This document shows, in pieces, positions 15,661 through 24,785 of a stretch of 64,000 nucleotides of DNA. Origin of the DNA: Micromonospora sediminimaris (GTDB lineage Bacteria > Actinomycetota > Actinomycetes > Mycobacteriales > Micromonosporaceae); NCBI GenBank assembly GCA_900112325.1, contig FOLJ01000014.1, positions 155,778 to 219,777 of the forward strand, given 5' to 3'. Position 1 is the first letter of the stretch; every line of letters begins with the position of its first letter. Both the position numbers and the translations under genes were made by a program. Under the pieces are notes generated by a model. It ran no database searches. It saw only the letters and a program-made list of their open reading frames with translations, and was not told the origin of the DNA.

Positions 15661-18318
15661 ATGCACCGGATCAGCGACGAGGACCTCAACGACCTAGTCG
15701 AACAGATCGCCAGTGCCGTGTACGGCAACAGCACGATCCCGGCGATCCGTCGCCAGTTGGGCAGATTCGTTCCGGCCGATATCCTCGACGCCGCCATCAC
15801 GGAGTACCAGGCCCGGGCCGGGCGCCCCCGTGACCTGCACGAGCCCCGCTCCCTGACGGATCCATCGACACAACTGGAACCGTGGTACATCCCCCGGTCC
15901 GACGACGTCTTCTGGCCGTCGGTGAGGCGTCGCCTGGAGGCCACGGGTCTCGACGACGACCCGATCAGACTCATCAACGACTCGTCGAGCAAGATCGTCT
16001 CGTTTGTTCCGCCGCCCGGGACGGAGCGGTTCAGCAGTCGCGGACTGGTTCTCGGACACGTCCAGAGCGGGAAGACGACCAACTTCATGTCCGTGGCGGC
16101 GAAGCTGTGCGACGCGCGCTACCGGTTGGTCGTGGTGCTGTCCGGCATCACCGACAACCTGCGGTCACAGACGCAACAGCGACTGGAACAGATTCTCGTC
16201 GGTGACGACCGCGGCCGTTGGCATCTGCTGACCGATGGCGAAACGGACTTCGACGACAGGCAGGCCCGCAATGCTGCAAACCTGCTCAGCAATCCCGACC
16301 AGCGGCTCCTCGCTGTGGTCAAGAAGAACCCTTACCGCCTCCGTAAACTGGCCCGTTTCCTGGAGGCCGCCGGCACCATCCTGCAGGACTGTCCCATCCT
16401 CGTCATCGACGACGAGGCCGACCAGGCGAGTATCGACGTGGGCAACAGGGGGCGGCAGTCGACCATCAACTCCCTGATCCGTCGCATCCTGAGCAAACCG
16501 AAGGTCGCCTACGTCGCCTACACCGCGACACCGTTCGCGAACCTGCTCGTGGATCCGACCGTGCCGGACGATCTCTACCCCGCCGATTTCATCGTCGACC
16601 TTCCCCCTTCCGACGATTATTTCGGTGCCGAGCGGATCTTCGGACGCGACCTGCTGACCTACGAGGCCGGGCCGGTCGACCGGGGCCTGGATGTCGTACG
16701 GACGGTCCCTGACGACGAGGTCCCCTCGGTCCGGCCACCCGGCGCCCGTGCCGGCTTCGGCGATTGGAGGCCGACCGTCACCGACAGCCTCGGCGACGCT
16801 GTCCGCTGGTTCATCCTGGCCACCGCCGCCCGCCGCTGCCGCGACGGGGCACCGGCCGATTCAACCATGCTCATCCACACGTCGATGCGCGCCATCGCAC
16901 ACCAGCGGACGGCCGAGGTCGTGCAGGCGTACCTGGAAACGCTCCGCGGCGGCTGGTCGACCGCCACCCTCCGGGACCTGTTCCGCCAGCAGTGGGAACG
17001 GGAGACGGGCCGCGTGCCCGCCGCCGATCTGGGACTTCCGCCCGTACCGTGGCCGCAGGTCTGTGACCGAATCCCCGACGTCATGGCCGACGTCCGCGTG
17101 GTGGTTGACAACTACCAGTCCGATGTCCGACTCAGCTACGGAGAGGAGCCGGTCACCGCCATCGCGATCGGGGGCAACACCCTTTCCCGTGGGTTGACCC
17201 TCGCCGGCCTGGTGTGCAGTTACTTCGTCCGGGCGGCCTCCGCCTATGACACGTTGTTGCAGATGGGTCGCTGGTTCGGCTACCGCCGCGGCTACGAGGA
17301 CCTGCCCCGGATATGGATGACAGGCGAGCTCGCAGCATGGTTCGTGGACCTGGCGACCGTGGAGGCCGAGATCCGGCAGCAGATCCGCCGCTACGAGACG
17401 GAGCACAAGACGCCACGACAGTTGGCGGTGATGATCCGTAAACACCCGGCCATGGCAGTGACGTCGGCCGCCAAGATGCGCGCGGGCGTCACGGTCCGCT
17501 ACAGCTTCGGTTCCCAGGTCATGCAGACGATCAAATTCCACCACCGCGACGAGGGGTGGCTGCGGCGCAACATCGACGCCGGCGACCGTCTCCTCACCAC
17601 CGCCCGTAACCTGCCCGGGGTGCGGGAGATTCCCGTGCGGGCCGGCCGCACCGCACTGACCGAGGTGCCGGCCGCGAGAGTGATGGCCTTCCTGCGCGAC
17701 TACCGCTTCCATGAGCGCAGCCCCAGCCTCCGCCCGGAAGCCCTGTGCGAGTACATCGCCAAGCAGAACGACTACGACGCGCTGCGCACCTGGAACATCG
17801 TCGTGATCGACCAGGGCAGCGACCGCCTGGGTGGAATGGAACTGGCGGGCCGGAAGTACCACATGATCAACCGCAGCCGACTCACTGTGCCGGAGGACTA
17901 TGCCGACATCAAGGCACTGGTTTCAACCCTGGACCGCGTCGCCGACCTACCGGCCTCCATCAGGATCAGCGACATGATCGACGGAGACCCCACCGACCGG
18001 AGGTTACGGGAGCTGCGTGACGGGCAGCTGGGGGGCACAGGCCTCCTGTGTCTCTACCCCGTGAGCAGGAGGTCCACGGTCGAGCGCAACAGTGGCAAAC
18101 GCGGCTATCCGAGAACAGAACTCGCGGCCGTGGAGGACATACTCGGTGTGGGTCTGTTCTTTCCCGAGGCCCGGGGACCCGAGGACCGTGACTACGTCTC
18201 GGTCGACCTGTCCAGCCTCGCGCCGGTCGACGAGGAGCTCGAGACCGTCGACATCGACGAGATCGACGCCGCCGACGAACGGGCGGGCGAAGCCATGACC
18301 GATGGTGCCGCGTCATGA
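15661..18318 (+). CDS. Z1-domain P-loop ATPase
   Basis: This 885-residue protein has Walker A LGHVQSGKTTN (about residues 131-141), Walker B ILVIDDEADQAS (about 246-257), a motif like SF2 motif III (AYVAYTATPFANLL), and the Z1 signature IAIGGNTLSRGLTL...LLQMGRWFGYRRGYEDLPRIW (about 500-545). Z1 proteins are helicase-like ATPases found beside C5-methyltransferases, PD-(D/E)XK nucleases and MORC-type ATPases in predicted restriction loci. ATG 15661 follows GGAAGG. The upstream ATG at 15574 would overlap the likely -10 box and is rejected. It is the first gene of a five-gene operon in which every junction is a 4-nt overlap. The acidic C-terminus (last 30 residues, rich in D/E) is notable. It is probably the motor of the effector module. 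Confidence 0.88.
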   Translation: MHRISDEDLNDLVEQIASAVYGNSTIPAIRRQLGRFVPADILDAAITEYQARAGRPRDLHEPRSLTDPSTQLEPWYIPRSDDVFWPSVRRRLEATGLDDDPIRLINDSSSKIVSFVPPPGTERFSSRGLVLGHVQSGKTTNFMSVAAKLCDARYRLVVVLSGITDNLRSQTQQRLEQILVGDDRGRWHLLTDGETDFDDRQARNAANLLSNPDQRLLAVVKKNPYRLRKLARFLEAAGTILQDCPILVIDDEADQASIDVGNRGRQSTINSLIRRILSKPKVAYVAYTATPFANLLVDPTVPDDLYPADFIVDLPPSDDYFGAERIFGRDLLTYEAGPVDRGLDVVRTVPDDEVPSVRPPGARAGFGDWRPTVTDSLGDAVRWFILATAARRCRDGAPADSTMLIHTSMRAIAHQRTAEVVQAYLETLRGGWSTATLRDLFRQQWERETGRVPAADLGLPPVPWPQVCDRIPDVMADVRVVVDNYQSDVRLSYGEEPVTAIAIGGNTLSRGLTLAGLVCSYFVRAASAYDTLLQMGRWFGYRRGYEDLPRIWMTGELAAWFVDLATVEAEIRQQIRRYETEHKTPRQLAVMIRKHPAMAVTSAAKMRAGVTVRYSFGSQVMQTIKFHHRDEGWLRRNIDAGDRLLTTARNLPGVREIPVRAGRTALTEVPAARVMAFLRDYRFHERSPSLRPEALCEYIAKQNDYDALRTWNIVVIDQGSDRLGGMELAGRKYHMINRSRLTVPEDYADIKALVSTLDRVADLPASIRISDMIDGDPTDRRLRELRDGQLGGTGLLCLYPVSRRSTVERNSGKRGYPRTELAAVEDILGVGLFFPEARGPEDRDYVSVDLSSLAPVDEELETVDIDEIDAADERAGEAMTDGAAS

Positions 18319-19307
18319 CAGGCGGCGCCGAGGAGATGTTCCGCCGCCTGGAGGCGACCGATCCGCCACGGGAGATGCGCGTGCTGGACAGTGCGGTCGA
18401 GGTGGCCGCCGGGCCGGTCGCTGTCGGCATCGACGCCTCCGGGCGCCGGCATCTGCTCATCCCGCTGACCGACCGGCACCCCACCGTGCAGGACACCACC
18501 AGCCGCGGCGTCACCGTCACCACCCGGAGCCTGGAGGACGACTCCGGTCACCCGGGACGGTACACGGATGTGGTCTGCCAGCTACCTGAGCTCAACGACA
18601 TCTTCGCGGCATTCACCGATGACCTGAGCCGACAGTTGCAGCGCCGCCCCGGCGATCCCGGACGGGTCTGCCTGGAGCTCCTGCACCGGTGGCGCGAGCT
18701 GCTCTCTCCCGCACCCGGTCCGATACTCGGACCGGAGGCGCTGCTCGGCCTGCTCGCCGAGCTGCACTTCCTCGAAATGATCTGCGGGCTCGGTGGCCCT
18801 GAGCCGCTTCAGCTCTGGACCGGTCCCCACAAGGCACGCGCGGACTTCACCTCCGTCACCGCTGCCGTTGAGGTCAAGGCCACAATGCACCGCGACCGTC
18901 TGGTCGTCGGCGTACACGGCGCCGACCAACTGGAGGAACGTCCAGGCACCGATCTCTACCTGTATGTCGAGCAGTTCGAACGCGACAGCGCCGGCGACAG
19001 CGTCCCCGACGTCGTCGACAGGCTCCTCGGTACGGGACTGGACAGGCGTATCCTGCTGGACGCCCTGGCCACAGTCGGTTACCGCAGCGACGACGCCGAT
19101 GCGTACCGCCAGGACCGGCACCGGGTGAAACGCGCCGCTGCGTACCACGTCAACAGCCCGGGTTTCCCCCGGGTGACGTCCGGGCAGCTCGATGCATCAC
19201 TGCAGCAGCACCTGGTCCGCCTGAACTACAGCATCGATCTGTCAGCTTTCGATCGACATCTCACCGCCCCCTCCACGGCAGCCGCCGCGCTTATGGAACA
19301 GCCATGA
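18315..19307 (+). CDS. PD-(D/E)XK-motif nuclease (DUF4420-like)
   Basis: This 330-residue protein has the nuclease core ADFTSVTAAVEVKAT. Asp177 and Glu186-x-Lys188 form a D-x8-E-x-K arrangement, preceded by the helix LLGLLAELHFLEMI, which would carry the extra acidic residue. This matches the PD-(D/E)XK motif proteins (DUF4420) that follow Z1 ATPases. Its ATG overlaps the Z1 stop (ATGA) and its own stop overlaps the next start in the same way. It is the most likely DNA-cleaving subunit of the Z1 operon. Specificity would come from partner proteins, since no separate DNA-reading domain is seen. Confidence 0.85.
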   Translation: MTGGAEEMFRRLEATDPPREMRVLDSAVEVAAGPVAVGIDASGRRHLLIPLTDRHPTVQDTTSRGVTVTTRSLEDDSGHPGRYTDVVCQLPELNDIFAAFTDDLSRQLQRRPGDPGRVCLELLHRWRELLSPAPGPILGPEALLGLLAELHFLEMICGLGGPEPLQLWTGPHKARADFTSVTAAVEVKATMHRDRLVVGVHGADQLEERPGTDLYLYVEQFERDSAGDSVPDVVDRLLGTGLDRRILLDALATVGYRSDDADAYRQDRHRVKRAAAYHVNSPGFPRVTSGQLDASLQQHLVRLNYSIDLSAFDRHLTAPSTAAAALMEQP

Positions 19308-21196
19308 CGCGCATCGCCATGTACGCCGAGCCGCTCCCACCATCAGGTGGGATCGACGCGCGGTCGGTACGCCGGACACTCGGCACCTACTCCATGGACT
19401 TTTGGGAACTGTTCCTGCGCGAGACACTGCAGAACAGCTGGGACGCCGCTACAGGGGACCGACCCGCCGAGTTCTCCGTGGACGGCTGGCCCCTCGATGC
19501 CGGGCAACTGCAGAGCCTGCATCGTCTTCTACCCGGGGCCGACCTGGACACCTCGGACCTGAGGGTCCTGACGGTCACCGACACCGGTACGAGGGGGCTC
19601 ACCGGTCCCACCCGGGCGGACCGGGTGGGTGAAGACGACCCGCGGAATTTCGTCGACCTCGTCCGGAACGTCGGCCGACACCCCGACAAGGGGTTCGCCG
19701 GCGGAACCTACGGCTACGGCAAGGCCGTGCTTTTCGAGGCGAGCAGCATCGACACCGTGGTGATATTCACCCGCATCAGGACCACCGCGGGTCTCCAGTG
19801 TCGACTGATCGGCATGTCCCTCACCGACCCGTACCGGGTCGGACGACGTCAGTACACCGGACGCCACTGGTGGGGAGTTCCACACAGCGACGTCGGTGTG
19901 GAGCCGATCACCGGCCCGATGGCGGAGCACATGGCCCGGGCCATCGGACTGACACGCCTGTCCGGGGACGCAACCGGCACCTCGATCATGGTCATCGCCC
20001 CCCGGATCGGAGAGGAGCACCTGTCCGACGTGGTCGCCGTGATGGCCGACACCGCCACGAGGTATGCGTGGCCCAATACCGTCGGGCAAGGGGGGTCACC
20101 TCCCGGGCTCACGTTGCGGTTCACCTGCGACGGGTCGCGGATCGATCTTCCGGACCCGGCGACCGATGCACGACTGCGGTACTTCGTCGAGGCGCACCGG
20201 CACTGCCGCTCGGTTTTCGACGGCGCAGCAGGAGACCACCCCTGGCCCTGGACGGTCGAGGAGATCGTCGGCAGCCGCCCGGAGCAACGTCTCGGCGTAC
20301 TGGCGTGGCGAACGTACAGGGCGGCAGCCTCAGGCAGCCATGCCCGACCACCCGCGGAGATCGCCCTCATACGCCGACCGGGCCTCGTCGTGGAGTACCG
20401 CAACGTCACTCCGGATCCGTTCGGACACGCCATCAGCGGCGTGTTCATCGCCGATCCCGAACTCGACGAGGATTTCGCCCGCGCCGAACCACCGACGCAC
20501 GACAGGTGGCAGCCGAGGCTGGCGCAACGGCAGCGGTACGCCCGAAACCCGGTCAGCCAGGCGCTCAACCGCATCGACCGGGTCTTCAGGGAACGCCGTG
20601 CGGGCAACGCGACGGCGCCCACCACCGAGGCCGCGACAGGGGTTTCACGACTGGCGAACGTCCTCGGCACACTCCTCGACACACAGGCGGGTGGCACGGA
20701 CACCCGCATTCCGACCGGGTCGGACAACGCGGTGCCCCACCCACCGACCACCCCGTCGGGAGCACCGGCGACCCACGCCGGCACGCCGACAGCGGGCAAC
20801 GGGGGCAACGGACGCCAGCAGGCGAACCACGGCCGGGGGCCGCGCTCCGCACCGGGTCCGGCACTGCGTTTCCATCCCCGGCCCCGCCAGACCCTGCTGG
20901 CCGATGGTGGCCGTGCCGTCGAGTTCGACATCGACATCACCGGAAGCTCCGGCGCATCACTGGCCCTCATCGCCCAGCCACTGGTCGCGGTGGCCGACGG
21001 AGCACCGGAGCCGGCCGACGAGACCACCCCGGTCGAAGTTCTGCACTGGCGTGACCGGGACAACGGCGACCTCACACCCGGTCCGCGGCTGAACCTGACC
21101 ACCGTGACGTCGGAACACTGGACCGTCACTCTCACCCAACCGGCTGACGCAGCCGTCACCGTACGGGTACGCCAGGAGGAGGTGACACCGAGGTGA
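19304..21196 (+). CDS. GHKL-type ATPase of the Z1 operon
   Basis: This 630-residue protein has a GHKL N-box LFLRETLQNSWDA (about 37-49), a G1-like VTDTGTRGL (about 93-101, a degenerate DxGxG) and a lid GGTYGYGKAVLFEA (about 133-146). Residues about 440-530 form a low-complexity Pro/Gly/Thr/Asn linker. The last 100 residues look like a beta-rich domain (LLADGGRAVEFDIDITGSSG). It is the third GHKL ATPase of the island and the only one with the modified G1 box, so ATP turnover may be slow. Both junctions overlap (ATGA upstream, GTGA downstream). Function is unknown. A regulated clamp or switch within the nuclease complex is inferred. Confidence 0.78.
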   Translation: MTRIAMYAEPLPPSGGIDARSVRRTLGTYSMDFWELFLRETLQNSWDAATGDRPAEFSVDGWPLDAGQLQSLHRLLPGADLDTSDLRVLTVTDTGTRGLTGPTRADRVGEDDPRNFVDLVRNVGRHPDKGFAGGTYGYGKAVLFEASSIDTVVIFTRIRTTAGLQCRLIGMSLTDPYRVGRRQYTGRHWWGVPHSDVGVEPITGPMAEHMARAIGLTRLSGDATGTSIMVIAPRIGEEHLSDVVAVMADTATRYAWPNTVGQGGSPPGLTLRFTCDGSRIDLPDPATDARLRYFVEAHRHCRSVFDGAAGDHPWPWTVEEIVGSRPEQRLGVLAWRTYRAAASGSHARPPAEIALIRRPGLVVEYRNVTPDPFGHAISGVFIADPELDEDFARAEPPTHDRWQPRLAQRQRYARNPVSQALNRIDRVFRERRAGNATAPTTEAATGVSRLANVLGTLLDTQAGGTDTRIPTGSDNAVPHPPTTPSGAPATHAGTPTAGNGGNGRQQANHGRGPRSAPGPALRFHPRPRQTLLADGGRAVEFDIDITGSSGASLALIAQPLVAVADGAPEPADETTPVEVLHWRDRDNGDLTPGPRLNLTTVTSEHWTVTLTQPADAAVTVRVRQEEVTPR

Positions 21197-22083
21197 GCGC
21201 CCCCATCAGCGCGGGTTACCTGACCCCGGCCGAGGAGCGCATCCGGTCCGGGACCGTGACGGTCACCGGTCCGCAGGGCACGCCCTTCCCCGAAGGGGAG
21301 CCGGTGCCGGACTGGGACTACTTCACCGATCTCACCGCGAGCTGGCCCCTGCATGTCGACCTGCCCGGGGTACTGCAGGACTGCGGCCTGTCGCCCGCCG
21401 CAGCCGTGCACTGTCTCGTCACCTGGCACAGCAGCAGTACCAACCGCCGCGACAATTCCTCTCCGGCTAGGCTGGTTGACGGCGGGAACCGACTGACGGT
21501 TGCGATCCCGGGCACCGAGATCGGCGGAATTCTCACCCTGACCGCCCGGATGGTCCTGGCTGCACCTGACCCTGCACCGATCTCGCCGCTGGCAGCCCTC
21601 CGGCCCGGCGCCATCCTCTGGCAGGCCCGACGGCGCTTCACCCTGGAAGGCAGCGGCAGCCGGTTCCCCGTGGTGGCCACGAGCTTCGCCGAGAGTGGGC
21701 TGGCCGAGGGGCGCCGATCGCTGTGGTACCTCTCCTGCGCCCCGGATCTCGACGGCTCGGACACCGGCAGCATCCGGCTGTACCTGAACACGGACCACCC
21801 TGCTATCACCGCGATGCTCAGCCAACCGGAAGCGGAGGCCTCCAGGACCCTCGCCGAAGTGCTCCGGCACGATGTCGTCCGTCAGCTCATCCAGACGGCG
21901 CTACGCTGCGAGGACCTCCAGGACGAACACGACCAAGGCGAAGGCACACTGGGAGAGCTGTTCATCAACCTGATTCGCCGGTACTTCCCCGGCCGGTCGC
22001 TCTCCGACCTACGCAGTCAACACCGCAACGACCCGAGCGAACTGGAGGCGGTCATCCAAGGTCTCGACCGGGTCCTCGCATGA
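21193..22083 (+). CDS. Conserved-context protein of unknown function (Z1 operon)
   Basis: This is a 296-residue protein I cannot assign. It starts with GTG overlapping the previous stop (GTGA) and ends in an ATGA overlap with the last gene. The first half is beta-rich (PLHVDLPGVLQDCGL, RLTVAIPGTEIGGILTLTARM) and the second half mixed. It has no signal peptide, membrane segment or obvious catalytic motif. A run of hydrophobic strands ending in YLNTDHPAITAML resembles structural subunits rather than enzymes. Position between a GHKL ATPase and a DUF6339-like protein suggests an obligate component of the same complex, perhaps an adaptor. Confidence 0.7.
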   Translation: MSAPISAGYLTPAEERIRSGTVTVTGPQGTPFPEGEPVPDWDYFTDLTASWPLHVDLPGVLQDCGLSPAAAVHCLVTWHSSSTNRRDNSSPARLVDGGNRLTVAIPGTEIGGILTLTARMVLAAPDPAPISPLAALRPGAILWQARRRFTLEGSGSRFPVVATSFAESGLAEGRRSLWYLSCAPDLDGSDTGSIRLYLNTDHPAITAMLSQPEAEASRTLAEVLRHDVVRQLIQTALRCEDLQDEHDQGEGTLGELFINLIRRYFPGRSLSDLRSQHRNDPSELEAVIQGLDRVLA

Positions 22084-22892
22084 ATCGGCTGTACGTCTAC
22101 CCGCGGTTACCGGCACACATCGCGGAGCAGCTGCTGGCCCTCCACACCGGCCGGGACCTCGTCGAGCTGCGGCGACTGTCGGCCACCGCCGACCCCCGCA
22201 CCACCTGGTACCCGACCGCGCCCTACCGCGCAGCAGAGGACGACCTCCGAGCCCTGCAGCAGACCGTCCGCGGGATCGCCATGGAGGCCAACTGGCCGGC
22301 ACCTCTAAGCAAGACGAACGGCACGGCCTTCGACCGGCTGCTGGCGCCGGCCCTGTACCGGCAGATGGCCATCGTGCCCGCCGATGCCGCAAGCGAAGAG
22401 GTCTGGTCATTTCTCAGCTTGGTCCTCCTGCCGGACGTCGCGCTCTGGCGATGGCCCAACCTGCTACGTCGGCCCGGATACGAACGCATCATCGGCCGTC
22501 CCCGTAACGTGTTCCGACGCCTGTGGACCCGCGTCCACAGCCTGGGCGAGGACCTCGGTGCCCAACTCTACGAGGACGAGGCCGTCGCAATCCTCGAGCG
22601 CCCGACGCTCGGTGCGCATCCACGCGTTGCCCGCGCCATAGCCCACGGCCACCTGACCACAGCCGGAGAGGCCGGCGCCGCACGTACCGACATCCTGCGG
22701 ATCACCGCCCGCAGACTCCGGCGACTGGCGGTAGTAGTCAGCCTCGAGTCGCTCGACGACACTCAACTGGCACAGCTGGTGGAGAGGTACACGAAGGAAG
22801 CCATCGACCAGTTGCGGCCAGTGACAATCACCAGCACGAACAGTCATCGAGTTCCTGCTCAAGCGGAGGCGAGGTCGGGAGCCAGCCCGTAA
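22080..22892 (+). CDS. DUF6339-like protein, last gene of the Z1 operon
   Basis: This 270-residue protein starts with MNRLYVYPRLPAHIAEQLL and contains LVLLPDVALWRWPNLL and RNVFRRLWTRVHSLG. It is mostly helical and basic, and has no catalytic motif I can name. The opening and the central WRWPN-RNVFRRLW pattern recall DUF6339 proteins that close Z1-type operons in actinomycetes. That assignment is from memory of the family and only moderately sure. The ATG overlaps the stop of the preceding gene by 4 nt. The island's coding content ends here, followed at once by transposase remnants. Confidence 0.68.
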   Translation: MNRLYVYPRLPAHIAEQLLALHTGRDLVELRRLSATADPRTTWYPTAPYRAAEDDLRALQQTVRGIAMEANWPAPLSKTNGTAFDRLLAPALYRQMAIVPADAASEEVWSFLSLVLLPDVALWRWPNLLRRPGYERIIGRPRNVFRRLWTRVHSLGEDLGAQLYEDEAVAILERPTLGAHPRVARAIAHGHLTTAGEAGAARTDILRITARRLRRLAVVVSLESLDDTQLAQLVERYTKEAIDQLRPVTITSTNSHRVPAQAEARSGASP

Positions 22893-22969
22893 CGGCAGTA
22901 GCAACGGTGGACGCTTTCGCCGGAGCCGAGAACCATGGGACGACCTGCAGCGAGAATCGTCTACCGAGC

Positions 22970-23245
22970 GGCACCGCGATAATCTGCTCGCTCAGCTGAT
23001 CGTCGACCCGATCACGGGCGGACTGCTCGCCGCGGGCGTGCTGATAGTAGGCGGACCGGGAGACCTTCAACAGCTCACACGCGCGCTTGACGTTGTGCTT
23101 GCCGGCCTGCTCCGCCTCGATGAACGGATACACGTTCACCGGGTCTCCCTCGCGAAGAAAGCCGTGGCCCGCTTGAGGATGTCGACGTCCTGCTGCAACC
23201 GCCGGTTCTCCGGTCGGCGACAACCCGGTGTGAAATCGTTTCTCA
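22970..23245 (-). pseudogene. IS3-family transposase remnant (orfA end plus orfB start)
   Basis: On the minus strand the end of an IS3-type OrfA can be read (ENRRLQQDVDILKRATAFFA, stop at 23136). OrfB then starts in the overlapping GTGA arrangement (GTG 23139) with the usual N-terminal text YPFIEAEQAGKHNVKRACELLKVSRSAYYQ. After about 56 residues (LSEQIIAV) the match ends near 22970, so the DDE catalytic domain is gone. It is a dead fragment marking the right flank of the island. Confidence 0.75.
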
Positions 23246-23410
23246 GCCTGTTGCAGAACAGCGTCCTGACTGGATCAAGAACATATCGCGACGTAGACCC
23301 GTTCGGGTTCAGCGGGTTTCGTCGCGGGATCGTGGCTGGTTCACCTTCATCTCCACATCGACGGACATGACGTCCGCCGAGTCGAGGCCCAGACACCGTA
23401 CGCCTGCTGC

Positions 23411-24010
23411 ATGACCGATCGGCGACCCTATCCGTCCGACCTTTCCGAGGCCCGCTGGGCTTCTGATCGCTCCCTGCCTAACCGCTTGGCGACAGGCCCG
23501 CACCGACACCGGCGTCAGCGGCCGCGCCCCCGACCCACGACCCGCGCGACATCTTCAATGCCGTCCTGTATGCCAAACGGACCGGCATCGCCTGGCACTA
23601 CCTGCCCCACGGCTTCCCGCCCCACGCCACGGTCTACGGCTACTTCGCCGCCTGGAGCAAGCAAGGCATCTTCACTGACCTGAACTACCAGCTCACCGGC
23701 CTCGTCCGCGCCATCACGGCCGCACCATCGAACCCACTACGTCCATCGGAGACGAATCCAAGGCGTGACGACCTCCGGCAACGTCCCACTGGCCATCCAG
23801 GGCACCGACGCCGGCAAGAAATCGTCGGCCGCGAACGCGGCATCATCACCGACACCTTCGGCCTGCTCCTCGCCGTCATCGTCACCGCCGCCAGCGCCAG
23901 CGACAGCGCCAGCGACAGCAACCTCCCCAAGCTGACCAAAACTGGGTCGACACCGGACTAGAAAAGGCGTCGTCGAACAGGGCGCGCCACGGCATCGACG
24001 TCGAGACCGG
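23411..24010 (+). pseudogene. Degenerate IS5-family transposase
   Basis: Pieces of an IS5-type transposase appear in successive frames. The start RRPYPSDLSEARW is the DUF4096 N-terminus. After a frameshift come RDIFNAVLYAKRTGIAWHYL and ATVYGYFAAWSKQGIF. After further shifts come GRERGIITDTFGLLLAVIVTAAS and HGID. Several frameshifts and at least one deletion separate them. The Ser/Asp repeat around 23893-23920 (gccagcgacagc) is a local duplication within it. It is inactive. No clear terminal inverted repeats were found. Confidence 0.75.
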
Positions 24011-24366
24011 ATCGGCTGGGTGGAGCGGCCCTACACGCCAGTCCGCCTACCAGCGGCGCATGCCTTGCCGCCGCAGGTATGGCAGCGTTACGCGCGACGA
24101 ACCCCGGCTTCACCTGGCACACCCTGGGCGGGCTCCCTGGCCTTCTGGGACACCATCGGCGCCGGCATTCCCGGCGGCTATCGGCCGCGCTCTGTATGCG
24201 AGCACGTCACCGCGGGCGGCTAACGGCGCGCTCACCCACCCCGCTGGCGATCCGACGCCCAGCCCCGGCCGGTCGGCCGCTTTTCGGCGCAACTAAGGCT
24301 CGCCCTATCCCGGAGGGACTGACTCAGGCCAGCACGCCCACGGCGGTCAGGGTAAGCGCCGATCGA

Positions 24367-24387
24367 ATTGCGCTGCTGATGCGCAAT
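24367..24387. repeat. Inverted repeat, scar zone
   Basis: ATTGCGC and GCGCAAT are arms of a perfect inverted repeat with a 7-nt loop. It lies in a gene-free stretch (24011-24496) between the dead IS5 transposase and the tRNA gene. It could be part of an IS end or an integration arm site. No protein-coding sequence is supported in this stretch. Confidence 0.4.
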
Positions 24388-24460
24388 GTATCGATGCGGA
24401 ACTCACACCCACCGGTGCACGCCCAGCTGCCCGGTACCACCAGCCTGTAGTATCAGCGCA

Positions 24461-24479
24461 TGCGCACTCAAAGTGCGCA
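24461..24479. repeat. Hairpin just beyond the tRNA-Leu 3' end
   Basis: TGCGCACT-CAA-AGTGCGCA is a perfect 8-bp stem with a 3-nt loop, 17 nt past the 3' end of the minus-strand tRNA. It may terminate tRNA transcription, although no T-run follows, or may mark a recombination site at the island junction. Confidence 0.45.
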
Positions 24480-24496
24480 CCGATGCGGAAAATCTG

Positions 24497-24580
24497 TGTC
24501 CGAGGGGGGACTTGAACCCCCACGCCCTATACGGGCACTAGCACCTCAAGCTAGCGCGTCTGCCATTCCGCCACCCGGAC
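24497..24580 (-). tRNA. tRNA-Leu (anticodon GAG)
   Basis: Read on the minus strand, the 84-nt gene has acceptor arms GTCCGGG/CTCGGAC, a D-loop beginning TGGCGGAATGGCAGACGCG, anticodon loop CTTGAGG (anticodon GAG, reading CUC), a long class II variable arm and a T-arm GGGGGTTCAAGTCCCCC. The discriminator base is A, and CCA is not encoded. The 3' end points towards the defence island, the typical orientation for integration into a tRNA 3' end. Confidence 0.97.
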
Positions 24581-24785
24581 CTACTTGCCCAGCCTACCGC
24601 GTCAGCCTCGGTGATCTCATCACCCGCAGGCCGCCCGGTGGGCTGCACGGGGAGTTACTGTACACGCCACAGGTGGATCATGCACATCGGCATCGGGCCC
24701 CGTCCGGCGCTGGTCGCAACGCCCGGTAGCGGCCCCTCGGCAGGTGTGTGCGCCGGGTAGCGTCAAGGTGCCCGTACCCGGCAGC

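Noticed and set aside
19849..21870. 673-codon minus-strand open frame opposite the Z1-operon GHKL gene
   Set aside because: No motif, biased composition, and it would lie antisense to a tightly coupled operon.
23411..24300. Functional transposase or integrase that could move the island
   Set aside because: Frames are broken several times and catalytic regions are missing; no tyrosine or serine recombinase motif was found in the window.
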